Notes: generated by a model not told the origin, from the sequence alone. 64,000 bases of DNA from Scortum barcoo (GCA_023238725.1 CM041550.1:3853044-3917043), one strand, 5' to 3'; shown: positions 24,176 through 36,600, counted from the first letter of the stretch. Numbers and translations: made by a program.

Positions 24176-26645
24176 CATGCAAGGGTGCCGCTAAAGTTTC
24201 TAATGAATTTGCCATAAAAATTAGCAAATCCAAAACACTGTTGCACCTTTTTTCGGCTGGTAAGGGGAGGCCAGTTGGCCTTAGCATGAGGAATAGCTGT
24301 GCTCCGTCAACAGAGGAGCTGACAGAGTGCCAGACGGAGCTGCATTCATCTGTCTCAACCCAGGTTAACCATCTGTGAGCAGCTCCAGAGAGCCATTGCC
24401 AGCCTGGAAGAGTCAGTTCCTCCCACTGACCTTCTCAGCGTCCATGTGAATGTGGTTGGCAGAGATGACATATCTGAGGAAGGTAATAGAGCTGACATGG
24501 AACTGGCATTTTTCTGCTTTCACATAAAGTTCATGCTCCAGCAGGCGAGCAAGGACCTGATGGACATGACGTTGGTGGTTGGATCAGGACAGAAAATTAG
24601 GATGTCATCAAGGTATACGAACACAAACTCATTTAGATAGTCCCTCAATACCTCATTTACAAAAAAAATGAAACACTGCTGGGGCACTGGTCAGTACAAA
24701 CGGCATGAGTAGGTATTCGTAGTGACCATTGAGTGTGTTGAATCCCGTCTTCCATTCATCTCCCTCCCGAATCCGCACTGGTATGCATACTGGTGGTATG
24801 CATTCTGCAGGTCCAACTTGGTGAAGATTTTCGCTTGCTGGAGCAACTCAAAAGCCAAGGAGATAAGTGGTAAGGGGTATCTGTTTTTAACTGTTATTTT
24901 GTTCAGAGAGTTGTAATCAATGCACAGCCAGAGCAGGCCATCCTGGACCTTGGGGATGGGGGCACCTGGAATTAAGTTAATGGCACAGTCAAAGTCTCTG
25001 TGAGGTGGCAAAGAAGTGGCCTTAGACTTACCAAACACCTCCTTCAGGTCAGCTGAGATAACGCTGTGATGAAGACGTGGATTGCTTCTCAGGAACCATG
25101 GAATTGGACACATGGTTAGCAAGACAAGTAGCAAGACAGGACAAACCCCACTGCTTAATCTTCCCCGATCCCCAGTCTATATATGGGTTGTGATTACTGC
25201 GACATGGGAAACCAAGAATTAAGGGGTGTTGAGGCATTACTTGAGGCATTGGCATTACTGGGCTGATCTAACTGCTCAGTCTTAAGCCAGAGTCTTCGGG
25301 TCAGGGCCCAGTCTATTAGGTTTTCGTCAGCCCCAAAGTCAACACTTCGTGTGTCGTGGTGCAATCATTAAGCATTACAGTTACTCTAGTGGGATTCAGA
25401 GGAGTGTCCACTATGGACGAGAGACGGCTCACCAGCGCCCTCCTCAAGTCTGGTGAGCCTTGCCTTTTAATGAGCACGTCGCCAAATGATGTACCTGTTG
25501 CTTGCAATAAAAATAGGCTCCCTCTCTCACCCGTTGTTGCCACTCGTCTGTCGTCAGCTTGGTCACCGTAGAGGGTGCCCAGACATCCGCCACAGCGAGT
25601 GAAGAATGGGTCGATGGAAAAAATTCCCGAGGACCCCAGGTTGCCCCCAGGACTGCTGATTTGTCCACCACTTCTCCTTCTCCCTCTCACAGAGACGTTG
25701 TCGATCCAAGTGGCCAGGTATACCAGGTTCTTGAATTCAGTCAGTTCATGGGGGGCTAGTTGGTCTTTTACCTCTTCACTGAGTCCATTCACGAAGGCAT
25801 CATTAAGTGCTCAACTGTTCCAGCTGCTATCTGTGGCCAGAGTGCAGAACCCTATGGCGTAAACTATTACCTGGACATGTGGTCAAAAAGTCTACTAAGA
25901 GTCTGTGAGATAAGCTTGGTGTCCTGGCACATTGACGGCCCTCGAGCCCACTCAGCCATAGCCCAATCTGCTGCTTTGCCAGTCAGGTGGGAGATCATGA
26001 ACACCACCTGAGATTGTGCTGTGTACAAGAAATGTTCGGCAGTCACCTGATTCTCTGGATAACTTGTCTGGTGACGCGAGACGGATGGGCCGAGGGGTTG
26101 CTGGGGGTGAAGCGGCTGGTGTGGCTAGCTGAACAGGCTGCGGAGTGGGTGTCTTGGGAGGCACTGACTCATCCAAGCGGGCGATGGCTCTCTGGAGCTG
26201 CTCAATCAGATGGTTAACCTGGTTTGAGACAGATGAGTGCAGCTTCGTTTGGCACTCTGTCAGCTCCCTCACTCCTCTATTGACGGAGCGCAGCTGTTCC
26301 TCATGCTAAAGCAACTTTTTGCCTGGGGCGATCCTGACAGTGTTAATGTCTCCTGGGTCCATAACTGGCCAGATCGTACTATTGTACACGTGGCTCAGAA
26401 TAGGAGGACCCAAATGAAGAACTCACGGACAAAGTCAGAGATTTCAAAATTCTTTGATGGTTTGACAAGTCAACAGAAACAGATGGAAACAATCAGGGGC
26501 AGACAATCACACCGGCGGGAAAACACATAAGGGCAGGAAGTCAAGGGACCTGAAACAAGAGGAGAGTGAGAGACATGACGCATCAGACAGGAAACGAGAC
26601 TAAAGTAGACAGACAGATTAACAGACACGACGAGACATAACATTT
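24176..26645 (-). mobile_element. Gypsy element C, right part (LTR, gag, protease, RT)
   Basis: Reverse-strand element running from an LTR relic at about 26645-26400 (reverse complement starts TGTTATGTCTCGTCG) through gag (26272-25316) and protease (about 25255-25050, LILGFPCRSNHNP). RT follows (25134-24600, with [17 protein letters not shown] and a YLDD box near 24610). It was cut by element B at 24176; the RNase H end lies at 16097-16499. Heavily frameshifted. A piece at about 24285-24420 carries gag-like sequence (EELTECQTELHSSVSTQVNH) in the opposite, + orientation, so a small inversion or second insertion lies at the junction. Confidence 0.88.
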
Positions 26646-26721
26646 GCTTTATTTAGTTTTATCTGAATGATAACTGATACTACAAATGATGATAAATATA
26701 TTTATTGTCTTTTTTTCCCAG

Positions 26722-27115
26722 GCAGCTTCACACCCCCACCGACATCCTCCTTCTCTCTCTGGTTGTCTCAGATTTGCTTCATAGGCTTCCCTATGTTGTT
26801 TCAAATCATGCTTATAGATGGCTGCTGGTTCCTCTGTGACATCATGTGTACTCTTTATCAGTATCTGGGATATGTCATTATCTGTTCCTGTATAGGAACA
26901 ATGGTGCTGATATCTATTGTCATCCTATGACAACAGGGTGACTATTTGTCATCCTCTACATTACTCCACCAAAGTCACACAGAAAATAGCTCAAATCTGT
27001 GTTTGTCTGTGCTGGATATGGCCTGTAGTCTTTAAAATTATGATTTTTTGAATGATATCCTTAAACAACCAGGAAGCTACAACCCATGCTTTGGTTCCAC
27101 GGTTCAGGCTATTAT
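26722..27115 (+). pseudogene. TAAR exon-2 relic (second copy)
   Basis: Retains about 75 bp of intron-like sequence and the acceptor before it, then exon-2 homology from TM2 to ECL2. It has an extra G in GATTTGCTTC (about 26775) that shifts frame; the same insertion occurs in the open copy at 27973. It ends in upstream flank of the next unit. Confidence 0.9.
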
Positions 27116-27179
27116 TAGACTGACATCAGGTATATAAACCTGGTACATGTGACACCATAACTTGCCCTTAGATTCACTG

Positions 27180-27556
27180 AACTGTAAAAGGGGAATTCAT
27201 GTGATGTGAATGGGATTTCTAACTGCGGGGATAACCTGTATGGAAAACCTAAAGGTGAGAACAAGACGGTATTCTCAAGTAGAGCTATATTTGCAGCTTC
27301 AGTTTGGACAACTTCAACCTGGGACATCTGGTGTATGACCAAAAGTAGACATAATCACAGGCCACAGATAGATGCAATATTGTGGAAGATGAACACATAA
27401 TGCAAAGTACTTCAATCTCTATGGAAAGAATAAAGCAGCAGAGGGGAGAAGGAAGGAGGGATGGGCAGGAAGGATGGACATAGATCAGTTTTATCATTGG
27501 AAAGTTTGGTCATAAAGCTGTCAGAGTTCAGCAGCTCCTCCTCTCTCTCTCCGGTG
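27180..27556 (+). promoter_or_regulatory. Conserved 5' flank of TAAR copy 2
   Basis: Nearly identical to 13080-13457, including CTGTAAAAGG in place of a consensus TATA element and the purine-rich stretch before the ATG. Regulatory role inferred. Confidence 0.45.
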
Positions 27557-28732
27557 ATGGAGACCTTGGAGGGAAACGAACTCTGTTTTCCAGAACTCCT
27601 CAACACCTCATGCAAGAAAGTAACATACACTCACTTTGAGGCCATCCTGACTTACACTGTGCTGTCCTCCATCTCTCTGCTCACTGTGACTCTTAACCTG
27701 CTGGTCATCATCTCCATCTCACACTTCAAGTAGCAAAACATTTCATTCATTTATGAAACTGATAGATAGTAATGAGAAGTATTGACCGATGAGATAGAGT
27801 GATTTTTTCCAAATAATGTTACTGTGTTTCAGTCTCTGCTTTATGTGCTTTTTTCTGATTTTTAATGATACTACAAATAATAATAAATATATTTCTTGTC
27901 TTTCCTTCCCAGGCAACTTCACACCCCCACCAACATCCTCCTTCCCTCTCTCTGGCTGTATCAGATTTGCTTCGTAGGCTTCCTCATGTTGTTTCAAATG
28001 ATGCTCATAGATGGCTGCTGGTTCCTTGGTGACCTCATGTGTACTCTGTATCAGTATCTAGCTTACATTATTGGTGCTTCAGCAGTAGGAAACATGGTGC
28101 TCATATCTGTTGACCGCTATGTGGCTATTTGTCATCCTCTACATTATTCCACCAAAGTCACACAGAAAAGAGCTCGCGTGTGTGTTTGTCTGTGCTGGAT
28201 ATGTTCTGTAATCGTTCAAAGTGTGCTGCTGAATGACATCTTTGAACAATCAGGAAGATACAACTCCTGCTTTGGAGAATGTATCGCTGTCATTAATTAT
28301 ATTGCAGGAGTTTTAAATGTAATTATTTCCTTCATCATTCCCATTACTGTCATTATAGTGTTGTACATGAGAGTATTTGTGGTGGCTGTGTCTCAGGCTC
28401 GTGCCATGAGGTCTCATATTGCAGCTGTCACACTCCAGCAGTCAGGGAAAATAACTGCTAAGAAATCTGAAATCAAAGCAGCCAGGACTCTTGGTGTTGT
28501 TGTAGTTGTGTTTATAATATGTCTCTGTCCATATTATTTTGTCGCTCTTTCAGCCCAGGATCACATTTTTAATGCTTCATCTGCTACCATTGCAATATAT
28601 TTGACCTTTTTTAATTCCTCACTAAACCCTGTGATCTATGCGTTGTTGTATCCCTGGTTTAGAAAATCAATTAAGCTGATTGTCACATTTAAGATACTGC
28701 AGCCTGACTCCTGTGAGACCAACATGCTGTAG
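27557..28732 (+). CDS. TAAR copy 2 (exons 27557-27729, 27913-28732) with altered TM2
   Basis: Open receptor frame of 330 residues with the same splice sites and phase as copy 1. Most of the protein is nearly identical to copy 1, with DRY, the TM7 fingerprint NSSLNPVIYALLYPWF, Ala at 3.32 and Asn at 5.42. However, two nearby insertions (2 bp near 27943 and 1 bp near 27970) shift and then restore the frame. The TM2 core LSLAVSDFF therefore reads PSLWLYQICF, and Asp2.50, almost invariant in class A GPCRs, is lost. It may be a pseudogene with an open frame or an altered receptor. The 1-bp insertion is shared with the relic at 26.7 kb, which suggests conversion between copies. Confidence 0.88.
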
Positions 28733-28739
28733 AGAGGCT

Positions 28740-29704
28740 CTGCATGGTGGCTACGATTAGATCCTCAGGATAAACAGAAAAATGTACTTGGTTATGGTAA
28801 TGAGAAATGAAATAATGCAGATCAAATTAAACTCAGAGCCTCAAGAAATACCAAAACAAACTGCATAAATACTTTTGAATTTTTAAATGAACAAATTAAA
28901 TTAGCACCACACAGTTAAGTAATGTCATTTAAACAAACCTTTCCTGAACTGGATCTAAACTGAAATTCATGTTCCAGATGTCCCTTAAATTAAACACAAC
29001 ATAATGTGAGCACCATGGTTTTCAGTCTGAAACTTTTTTTTACTGTCAGCTGCCCTTTTAGCCAAGTTTGTAGCATGGCTCCAAGGATGGTAATGTCTGC
29101 TAGTTGGACCTCCCTTTGGTTTACAATGAAATATCTTAACAACTACTGAATGATTGCAATGAAATTGTATAGGCATATTTATGGTTCCATGATTTCACAT
29201 CTAGCACCATCAGTAATGTGAAGTTTGTGGCTTGTAGTGAAATGTTTTTACAAGAGTCAGACGGTTTTCCATGCAATGTGTAACAGATATTCACTTTGTG
29301 AAGCGGATGAGTCCTGCTTACTTGGGTGACTCCCTCACTTTTCCTGTAGAACCAGTAGAAGGTTAACATTTTCAAGTACAGGAAGTACTTTTGTGGAATT
29401 TGCTATACACATTCATATCTCTTTCAGGATGAAATTTAACAACTTTTATGATTCCTAAAATATTAAAGCAGTCTTTTTATCAGGTCAGCAAATTCATTTG
29501 CCAAATACTTTAGTTTGTGACTAAGCCTTGAAATGCGAACATGAACATTCCCATCTGTTATACCCAACACCATATAACCGAAAAATATTTCGGTAATATT
29601 TAATTATAACACCATCAGCCTAAGCTGTATTTCCTGTTTAGATTTAATTAAAAAATTTTACCATTTAACATTTTAAAGGGGACCATTTAGCCCAGAAGAC
29701 TAAA
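28740..29704. other. TAAR copy 2 3' flank
   Basis: Close match to 14640-15455, then continues as in 12200-12393 to the gypsy fragment at 29705. Confidence 0.8.
29556..29611. mobile_element. 56-bp insertion flanked by CCATC (second copy)
   Basis: Essentially identical to 12245-12300, with CCATC at 29551-29555 and 29612-29616, showing that the two units share a duplicated history. Confidence 0.75.
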
Positions 29705-29930
29705 TGCTGCAGTAGCTGCGCCTTCTTTTCTATTTGCCAGGCTACTGATCCCACCGCACGGTCAAGTGTTAGAATGGGCTCAGGCTCCTTGGCAAATAGT
29801 TCCGGTTCATACAGGTGGGACAGAGCATCTGGCTTGCCGTTCTGTGAACCCGGTCTGTACGAGAGGGTGAACCGGAATCTACTAAAAAACAAAGAGAATT
29901 CAGGTTTTTGTGATCAGTCCATACTAACCC
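29705..29930 (-). mobile_element. Gypsy pol fragment (second copy of 12394-12618)
   Basis: Reverse strand reads [20 protein letters not shown]. It has the same left junction (GACTAAA|TGCTGC) and right junction (CTAAC|CCAGGCAGC) as at 12.4-12.6 kb. Confidence 0.88.
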
Positions 29931-30325
29931 AGGCAGCTTCACACCCCCACCGACATCCTCCTCCTCTCTCTGGTTGTCTCAGATTTCTTCGTAGGCTTCC
30001 CTATGTTGTTTCAAATCATGCTTATAGATGGCTGCTGGTTCCTCTGTGACACCATGTGTACTCTTTGTCAGTATCTGGGTTATTATCTGTTATTATCTGT
30101 TCCTGTACAGGAACAATGGTGCTGATATCTATTGTCATCCTATGACAACAGGGTGACTATTTGTCATCCTCTAAATTACTCCACCAAACTCACACGGAAA
30201 ATAGCTCAAATCTGTGTTTGTCTGTGCTGGATATGGCCTGTAGTCTTTAAAATTATGATTTTTTGAATGATATCCTTAAACAACCAGGAAGATACAACCC
30301 ATGCTTTGGTTCCACGGTTCAGGCT
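29931..30325 (+). pseudogene. TAAR exon-2 relic (third copy)
   Basis: Exon-2 homology from 29933 with the same TTATCTGT duplication and stops as the 12.6-kb relic. It lacks exon 1 and sits directly behind the gypsy fragment. Ends where the 5' flank of copy 3 starts. Confidence 0.9.
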
Positions 30326-30394
30326 ATTATTAGACTGACATCAGGTATATAAACCTGGTACATGTGACACCATAACTTGCCCTTAGATTCACTG

Positions 30395-30766
30395 AACTGT
30401 AAAAGGGAATTCATGTGATGTGAATGGGATTTCTAACTGCGGGGATAACCTGTATGGAAAACCTAAAGGTGAGGACAAGACGGTATTCCCATGTAGAGCT
30501 ATATTTACAGCTTCAGTTTGGCCAACTTCAACCTGGGACATCTGGTGTATGACCAAAAGTAGACATAATCACAGGCCACAGATAGATGCAATATTGTGGA
30601 AGATGAACACATAATGCAAAGTACTTCAATCTCTATGGAAAGAATAAAGCAGCAGAGGGGAGAAGGAAGGAGGGATGGGTAGGAAGGATGGACATAGATC
30701 AGTTTTATCATTGGAAAGTTTGGTCATAAAGCTGTCAGAGTTCAGCAGCTCCTCCTCTCTCTGGTG
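30395..30766 (+). promoter_or_regulatory. Conserved 5' flank of TAAR copy 3
   Basis: Matches 13080-13457 closely. Regulatory role inferred only. Confidence 0.45.
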
Positions 30767-31939
30767 ATGGAGACCTTGGAGGGAAACGAACTCTGTTTTC
30801 CAGAACTCTTCAACACCTCATGCAAGAAAGTAACATACACTCACTTTGAGGCCATCCTGACTTACACTGTGCTGTCCTCCATCTCTCTGCTCACTGTGAC
30901 TCTTAACCTGCTGGTTATCATCTCCATCTCACACTTCAAGTAGCAAAACATTTCATTCATTTATGAAAGTGATAGATAGTAATAAGAAGTATTGACCGAT
31001 GAGATAGAGTGATTTTTTCCAAATAATGTTACTGTGTTTCAGTCTCTGCTTTATGTACTTTTTTCTGATTTTTAATGATACTAAAAATAATAATAAATAT
31101 ATTTCTTGTCTTTCGTTCCCAGGCAACTTCACACCCCCACCAACATCCTCCTTCTCTCTCTGGCTGTATCAGATTTCTTCATTGGCTTCCTCATGTTGTT
31201 TCAAATTATGCTCATAGATGGCTGCTGGTTCCTCGGTGACCTCATGTGTACTCTGTATCAGTATTTAGCTTACATTATTGGCGTTTCAGCAGTAGGAAAC
31301 TTGGTGCTCATATCTGTTGACCGCTATGTGGCTATTTGTCATCCTCTACATTATTCCACCAAAGTCACACAGAAAAGAGCTTGTGTGTGTGTTTGTCTGT
31401 GCTGGATTTGTTCTGTAATCGTTCAAAGTGTGCTGCTGAATGACATCTTTGGACAATCAGGAAGATACAACTCCTGCTTTGGAGAATGTATCATTGTCAT
31501 TAATTATATTGCAGGAGTTTTAAATGTTATTATTTCCTTCATCATTCCCATTACTGTCATCATAGTGTTGTATATGAGAGTATTTGTGGTAGCTGTGTCT
31601 CAGGCTCGTGCCATGAGGTCTCATATTGCAGCTGTCACACTCCAGCAGTCAAGGAAAGTAACTGCTAAGAAATCTGAACTGAAAGCAGCCAGGACTCTTG
31701 GTGTTGTTGTGGTTGTGTTTCTAATATGTCTCTGTCCATATTATTTTGTCGCTCTTTCAGGCCAGGATAACTTAGTCAATGTTTCTTCTGCATCCACTGT
31801 AATATTTCTGTACTTTTTTAATTCCTGTCTAAACCCTGTTATCTATACTTTGTTTTATCCCTGGTTTAGAAAATCAATTAAACAAATTGTCACATTTAAG
31901 ATTCTACAGCCTGACTCCTGTGACGCGAACATGCTGTAA
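30767..31939 (+). CDS. TAAR copy 3 (exons 30767-30939, 31123-31939)
   Basis: Fully open receptor of 329 residues. Exon 1 (METLEGNEL start, 57 full codons plus 2 nt) and exon 2 join in the same phase as the others; intron 183 bp. TM2 has the normal LSLAVSDFF with Asp2.50; DRY is present; TM7 reads NSCLNPVIYTLFYPWF. Position 3.32 is Ala, 5.42 is Asn and 6.48 is Leu, so the canonical amine anchor is missing. From TM6 on it differs more from copies 1 and 2 and looks more like the 50-kb copy, compatible with exchange between paralogs. Best candidate for an intact receptor together with copy 1. Confidence 0.93.
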
Positions 31940-31944
31940 AGATT

Positions 31945-32701
31945 TTCTATATGTTGACTGATCCTCAGCATCCTCAGCATGAACAGAAAAATGTACTTGG
32001 TCATGGTGATGAGAAATGGAAAAATGTAGATCACATTAAACTCAGAGCCTCAAGAAATACCAAAACAAACTGCATAATTACTATTGAATTTTTAAATGAG
32101 CAAATTAAATTAGCACTGCACAGTTTAGTAAAATCAGTTAAACTGAAGTGGATCTAAACTGAAATTCATGTTCCATATGTCCCTGAAATTCAGTACAAAA
32201 TAATGTGAGCACCATGGTTTTTAGTCTGAAACTTTTTTTTACTGTCAGTTGCCCTTTTATCCATGTTTGCAGCATGGCTCCAAGGGTTGTAATGTCTGCT
32301 AGTTGGACCCCTAATTTGGTCTACAATGAAATATCTTAACAACTACTGAATGATTGCAATGAAATTGTATAGGCATATTTATGGTTCCATGATTTTACCT
32401 CTAGCACCACCAGTAAATTTGTGGCTTTTATTGAAATGTTTTTACAAGAGTCAGATGGTTTTCTATGCAATGTGAAACTGATATTCACATTGCTGAGATG
32501 ATGAATCTTGCTTACTTGGTTGACTCCCTCACTTTTACTGTAGCACCACTAGAAGGTCAAGATTTTCCAGTACTGGATGGGCTTTTGTGTAATTTCGTAT
32601 TCACATTTATGTCTCTCTCAGGATGAAATTTAACAACTTTTATGATTCCTGAAATATTAAACCAGCCATTTCATCAGGTCAGCACATTTATTTACCAAAT
32701 A
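31945..32701. other. TAAR copy 3 3' flank
   Basis: Diverged relative of the copy 1/2 flank (GCAGCATGGCTCCAAGGGTT at about 32270), cut at 32701 by a solo LTR. Confidence 0.75.
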
Positions 32702-32986
32702 TGTTGTGATTGTCTGTCTCGTCCTGATTGTCTCCACCTGTTCCCCATTACCTCATGTGTATATATTGTCTGCGTTTCCCCTGTCTTGTTGCCAGATTGT
32801 TGACCTTATTCAAGCATTCATGTTCCTGTCTTTGTCTTGTGTCAAGAAGTCTTCAATCCAGCCATCAAGCCACAACAAATATACCAAGCCTGCTTTTGTA
32901 AGGAACTTTATTAAAAGCTTCTTTTGAAAACCGTATACCTGACTTTGTCCTGCATTTGGATCTACCTGCCTTGTGCTGTCGTAACA
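32702..32986 (+). mobile_element. Solo LTR related to element A, diverged
   Basis: TGTTGTGATTGTCTG...GTGCTGTCGTAACA. It shares CCCCATTACCTCATGTGTAT and TTTGTCCTGCATTTGGATCT with the element A LTR. The flanking pentamers (AAATA and GGAAC) do not match, so one edge has been lost or recombined. Confidence 0.75.
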
Positions 32987-33179
32987 GGAACACAACATGG
33001 AAATTGCCATATTATGTGAGAAAAGTCCTAAAAATGTCAACACACAGTCTTATTGTCACAATATTAAGAGTGTTCCCAGATGTGACCTTAGTAGTCCTAA
33101 AATATGATATGTGGCACACCATAAAATGACCAGCTGTTGTGCCTCACAGCCATCTTTGTGCCTTGTGCTCCCCACATGG

Positions 33180-33616
33180 ATCAAGCTACTATTAGACTGA
33201 CATCAGGTAGTATGAACCTGGTACATGTAACAACATAACCTGTCTATAGACTCACTGAAACTATAAAAAGGAAGTTATGTGGTTCACATGGGATGTCTAC
33301 ATTCGAGGATATTCTGTGTGTAAAACCTAAAGATTGGGACAAGATGAGTTATATTTACAGCTTCAGTTTGTCCAACTTCAAAGTGGGACATCTGGTGTAT
33401 GGCCAAAGGCTGATTTGATCAGAGATCACAGTTATCCACATCATTGAGGAAAATTAACACAAAAGGCAAAGTAATTCAGTCTCTATGGAGAGAATAAAGC
33501 TGCAGAGGGGAAGAGGAAGGAGGGATTGGCAGGAAGGATGGACATATATCAGCTGTATCATAGACAAATTTGGTCATGAACCTGCCAGAGTTCAACAGCT
33601 CCTCCTCTCTCTGGTG
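33180..33616 (+). promoter_or_regulatory. 5' flank of the 33.6-kb TAAR relic with TATA-like box
   Basis: Unit flank with TATAAAAAG at 33262-33270, the position where copies 1-3 have TGTAAAAGG. This and the 50-kb copy probably keep the older form. Confidence 0.45.
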
Positions 33617-33880
33617 ATGGAGACCTTGGAGGGTACTGAACTCTGTTTTCCAGAACTCCTCAACACTAACATCCTAACTTTGAGACCATGCTGACTTATA
33701 TTGTGCTGTCCTCCATCTCTCTGCTCACTGTGACTCTTAATCTGCTGGTCATCATCTCCATCTCACACTTCAAGTTAACATTTCATTCATATATTAAACT
33801 GGTAGACAGTAATCAGAAATCTTGACTGATGTGATTAATTTTTCACAAACAATATTACTGTTTTAGTCTTTAGTCTTATG
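33617..33880 (+). pseudogene. TAAR exon-1 relic
   Basis: ATG at 33617 starts METLEGTELCFPELLNT, then a deletion (about 33664-33680) shifts the frame and creates a stop. The end of exon 1 is recognisable up to CACTTCAA, but the donor is altered. About 100 bp of intron follow before gypsy D begins; exon 2 is missing. Confidence 0.88.
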
Positions 33881-34744
33881 CACACCGCTCCTCCGTACGT
33901 ACCTCTCCCAGTCAATAAGGAATTGGCTCCACCGGCCTCTCTTCCTCGCTGCCAGCAGCTTATTGACTGTGGAGACAGGACCTCTGTCCACCATCCTCGG
34001 TAGCAGGAGGAGGCGATTTGGTAGCAGGCACCAGAGGACTCTCCTTTACCAACTCCTGGTTCAAACGTTCTGTCTGGCTACTGGAGTCAGGATGGTATCC
34101 AGACATCAGGCTGACGGTGGCACCAAGGAGATGACAAAACTCCTTCCAGAATGCTGATATGAACTGTGGACCTCAGTCAGAAACAATGGCTTTAGGCAGG
34201 CCACGAATGCAAAATACTTGTTTCAGTAAAATGTCAGTAGATTCTTCGGCTGTGGTCAACTTGGGTAGAGCTATGAAATGTATCATTTTTGAAAATCGGT
34301 CGACCACCTTCAGCACTGTGGTTTTACCTTACCTACTGTGACAAAGTCCAGCGAGAGATGTGACCATGGACACTGTGGCACTGGTAGTGGCTGGAGGAGC
34401 CCCATCCAGGCCTGCCTTGATACCTTGTTCCTGGCACAGACAGAACACACAGACACATACTCTGCAACAACATCTTTACTCAAAGACGGCCACCAGAATC
34501 TTTTATATATTTTATATGTTTTATGTTTTATGTTTTATATAAGCAGCGAAGTCTGAGCCCAGTGAATGACCTCAGATTGCAGTGGCACCGGTACGAACAA
34601 CCGGTTGCCAGGGCACTCTTCTGGAACAGGCTCACCATTGTTAGCTTGCTGCACCTTCTTTTCTATTTGCCAGGCTACTGATCCCACCACATGGTCAAGT
34701 GGTAGAATGGGCTCAGGCTCCTTGGCAGATGGTTCCGGTTCATA

Positions 34745-35690
34745 TGTGACAAGTGAAAAAGGAAGGACTCCATAAGTAGAAAAAAACATAGTTAATATCT
34801 GTAAGAATGATAAAATATGTAAATAAGTTAAAGGGATTATATGATAAGAAGGAACAGTTCATAGACATTGACTAAACAAAATGTGTGTACAATGTGATCA
34901 ATGTTGGAATGTGATCCCTGCTTTCAAAGGGATAAATACAAAAGGTGTTTATATTCTGTTATTTATTTTTGTACTGTTAAATCAGAACTGGAAAGTGAAA
35001 CTGGAACCGCTGATCTGTTGTCGATAGAGGAGTCTTATTTCTGAAACTCTGGGATTGGTTGCTCATGGCTCCGCCCACATACCTGGGAAAATCGCGGTCT
35101 TTTCCTCATTGCACTAAAGTTGCCGCTGAGGAAACATCACCCGCTCACTATTGTGATTATTTCTCCCCGTTTTCAAGGTATGTTGTTGATATTAAACAGG
35201 GTTAACTCGACTGTGATAACTTGTTAATGTGTTAAGAGTGCTATGAGTGTTTCGGGTTACATTTTGAGCAAGTTTGAGCTAAGTTTTCGTAAGTTATGGT
35301 AGTGCATGTGCAGTCAGTCACTGCTCTGCAATAGAGAGCAACATGGAGCCGCGCACGCCAAATTTAGCGGGAATTTTGTGTTTATTGTGGGCTCATATAC
35401 ATATTTTGTGATATATTTTATCTGCGTTTCATGCAGTTTGGAAAGTTTTGTTGAATGTGTGTGAATATTTAAGTTACTACTGAAGGAAAGGGATAATTCA
35501 GTGAATTACTGTGTCTTGTAACTTACATAATGTGTGTACTCTCTACGAAGTGGAAACCTATTTTGTGGGCCTGTTTATGTATAAATTGTTGTATGTTTGG
35601 TGAAAATTCATTGCACTAAAGTTGCCGCTGAGGAAACATCACCCTGCTCACTATTGTGATTATTTCTCCCCGTTTTCAAGGGGCGTAACA
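34745..35690 (+). mobile_element. Solo LTR in D, 946 bp, CATA duplication
   Basis: TGTGACAAGTG...GGGCGTAACA between CATA repeats (34741-34744, 35691-35694). Removing it restores the gypsy sequence GGTTCATACAGG seen at 29810. It contains a direct repeat of about 66 bp (35109-35175 and 35610-35682, CATTGCACTAAAGTTGCCGC). Confidence 0.85.
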
Positions 35691-35903
35691 CATACAGGCA
35701 AGACAGAGCGTCTGGCTTGCCGTTCTGTGAACCTGGCCTGTACGAGAGGGTGAACTGGAACCTACTAAAAAACAAAGCCAGGTTTTTGTGATCAGTCCAT
35801 ACTAAGATACTCAGATACATACTAAGATCACTGGGAGAGGACCGCCCCCACCCCCACTTCCATGATGAACTGGAGCTTTGGATCTGGTACAGTCAAGACA
35901 GGG

Positions 35904-36600
35904 TGTGCTGTCCTCGGTATATGTGTCGTATATAATTCGACAGCCAAGTAAACTCCTTCTTAACATCAGGACTCTGAAGATGTTAGCTCCATGTCCACAG
36001 GTTTATTGACATTAGCAGAAAAGTGAAACTAAAACATACAAAAGCATAATTAATTCCATGTTGTGTTAAAGTGTACACACATACACTTTAAATGTATGAA
36101 TTTACCATGTAAACATTCCTTTTTTTAAACATCATGTTTACTATTATGAATTGTAATTATTTATTCAAATTTTAACCCCAAATAAACATATAGCCTTTTT
36201 CTCATAAATGAATTGTTTGCTGCTACACATGCACAGTCACTCTTTAACGAAATATGGTGGAAAGCTCACAAAGGCGGTCTCTTTCAGAAATGAATTAAGT
36301 GTTTTAACAAACTTCATCAAACACAACACTGCCTCAAAAAATAAAACTTAATGGTAGTGCATAACATAAATCAAGTACATACCCACGATGCTGCCAGAGG
36401 CTTAAGATGTATGTAGATGTAGTGGGATTAGCTCAGGTTAGCCTAAACACAGCTCTCCATGACATGTGCTACCTTTTTTTTTGTTAAGTGTTAATCACTG
36501 CTAGGGACAGCCTCTTGTCAGACACAAAGGGACCTCAGTAACACACAGAGACATACAATACAATAGTAATGGAAACTACAACATTAACAGTAACAGAACA
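35904..36600. mobile_element. Solo LTR in D, 697 bp, CAGGG duplication
   Basis: TGTGCTGTCCTC...GTAACAGAACA between CAGGG repeats (35899-35903 and 36601-36605). The gypsy text resumes exactly on the other side (AGGTGAACAGCTTCTTAA). Confidence 0.85.
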
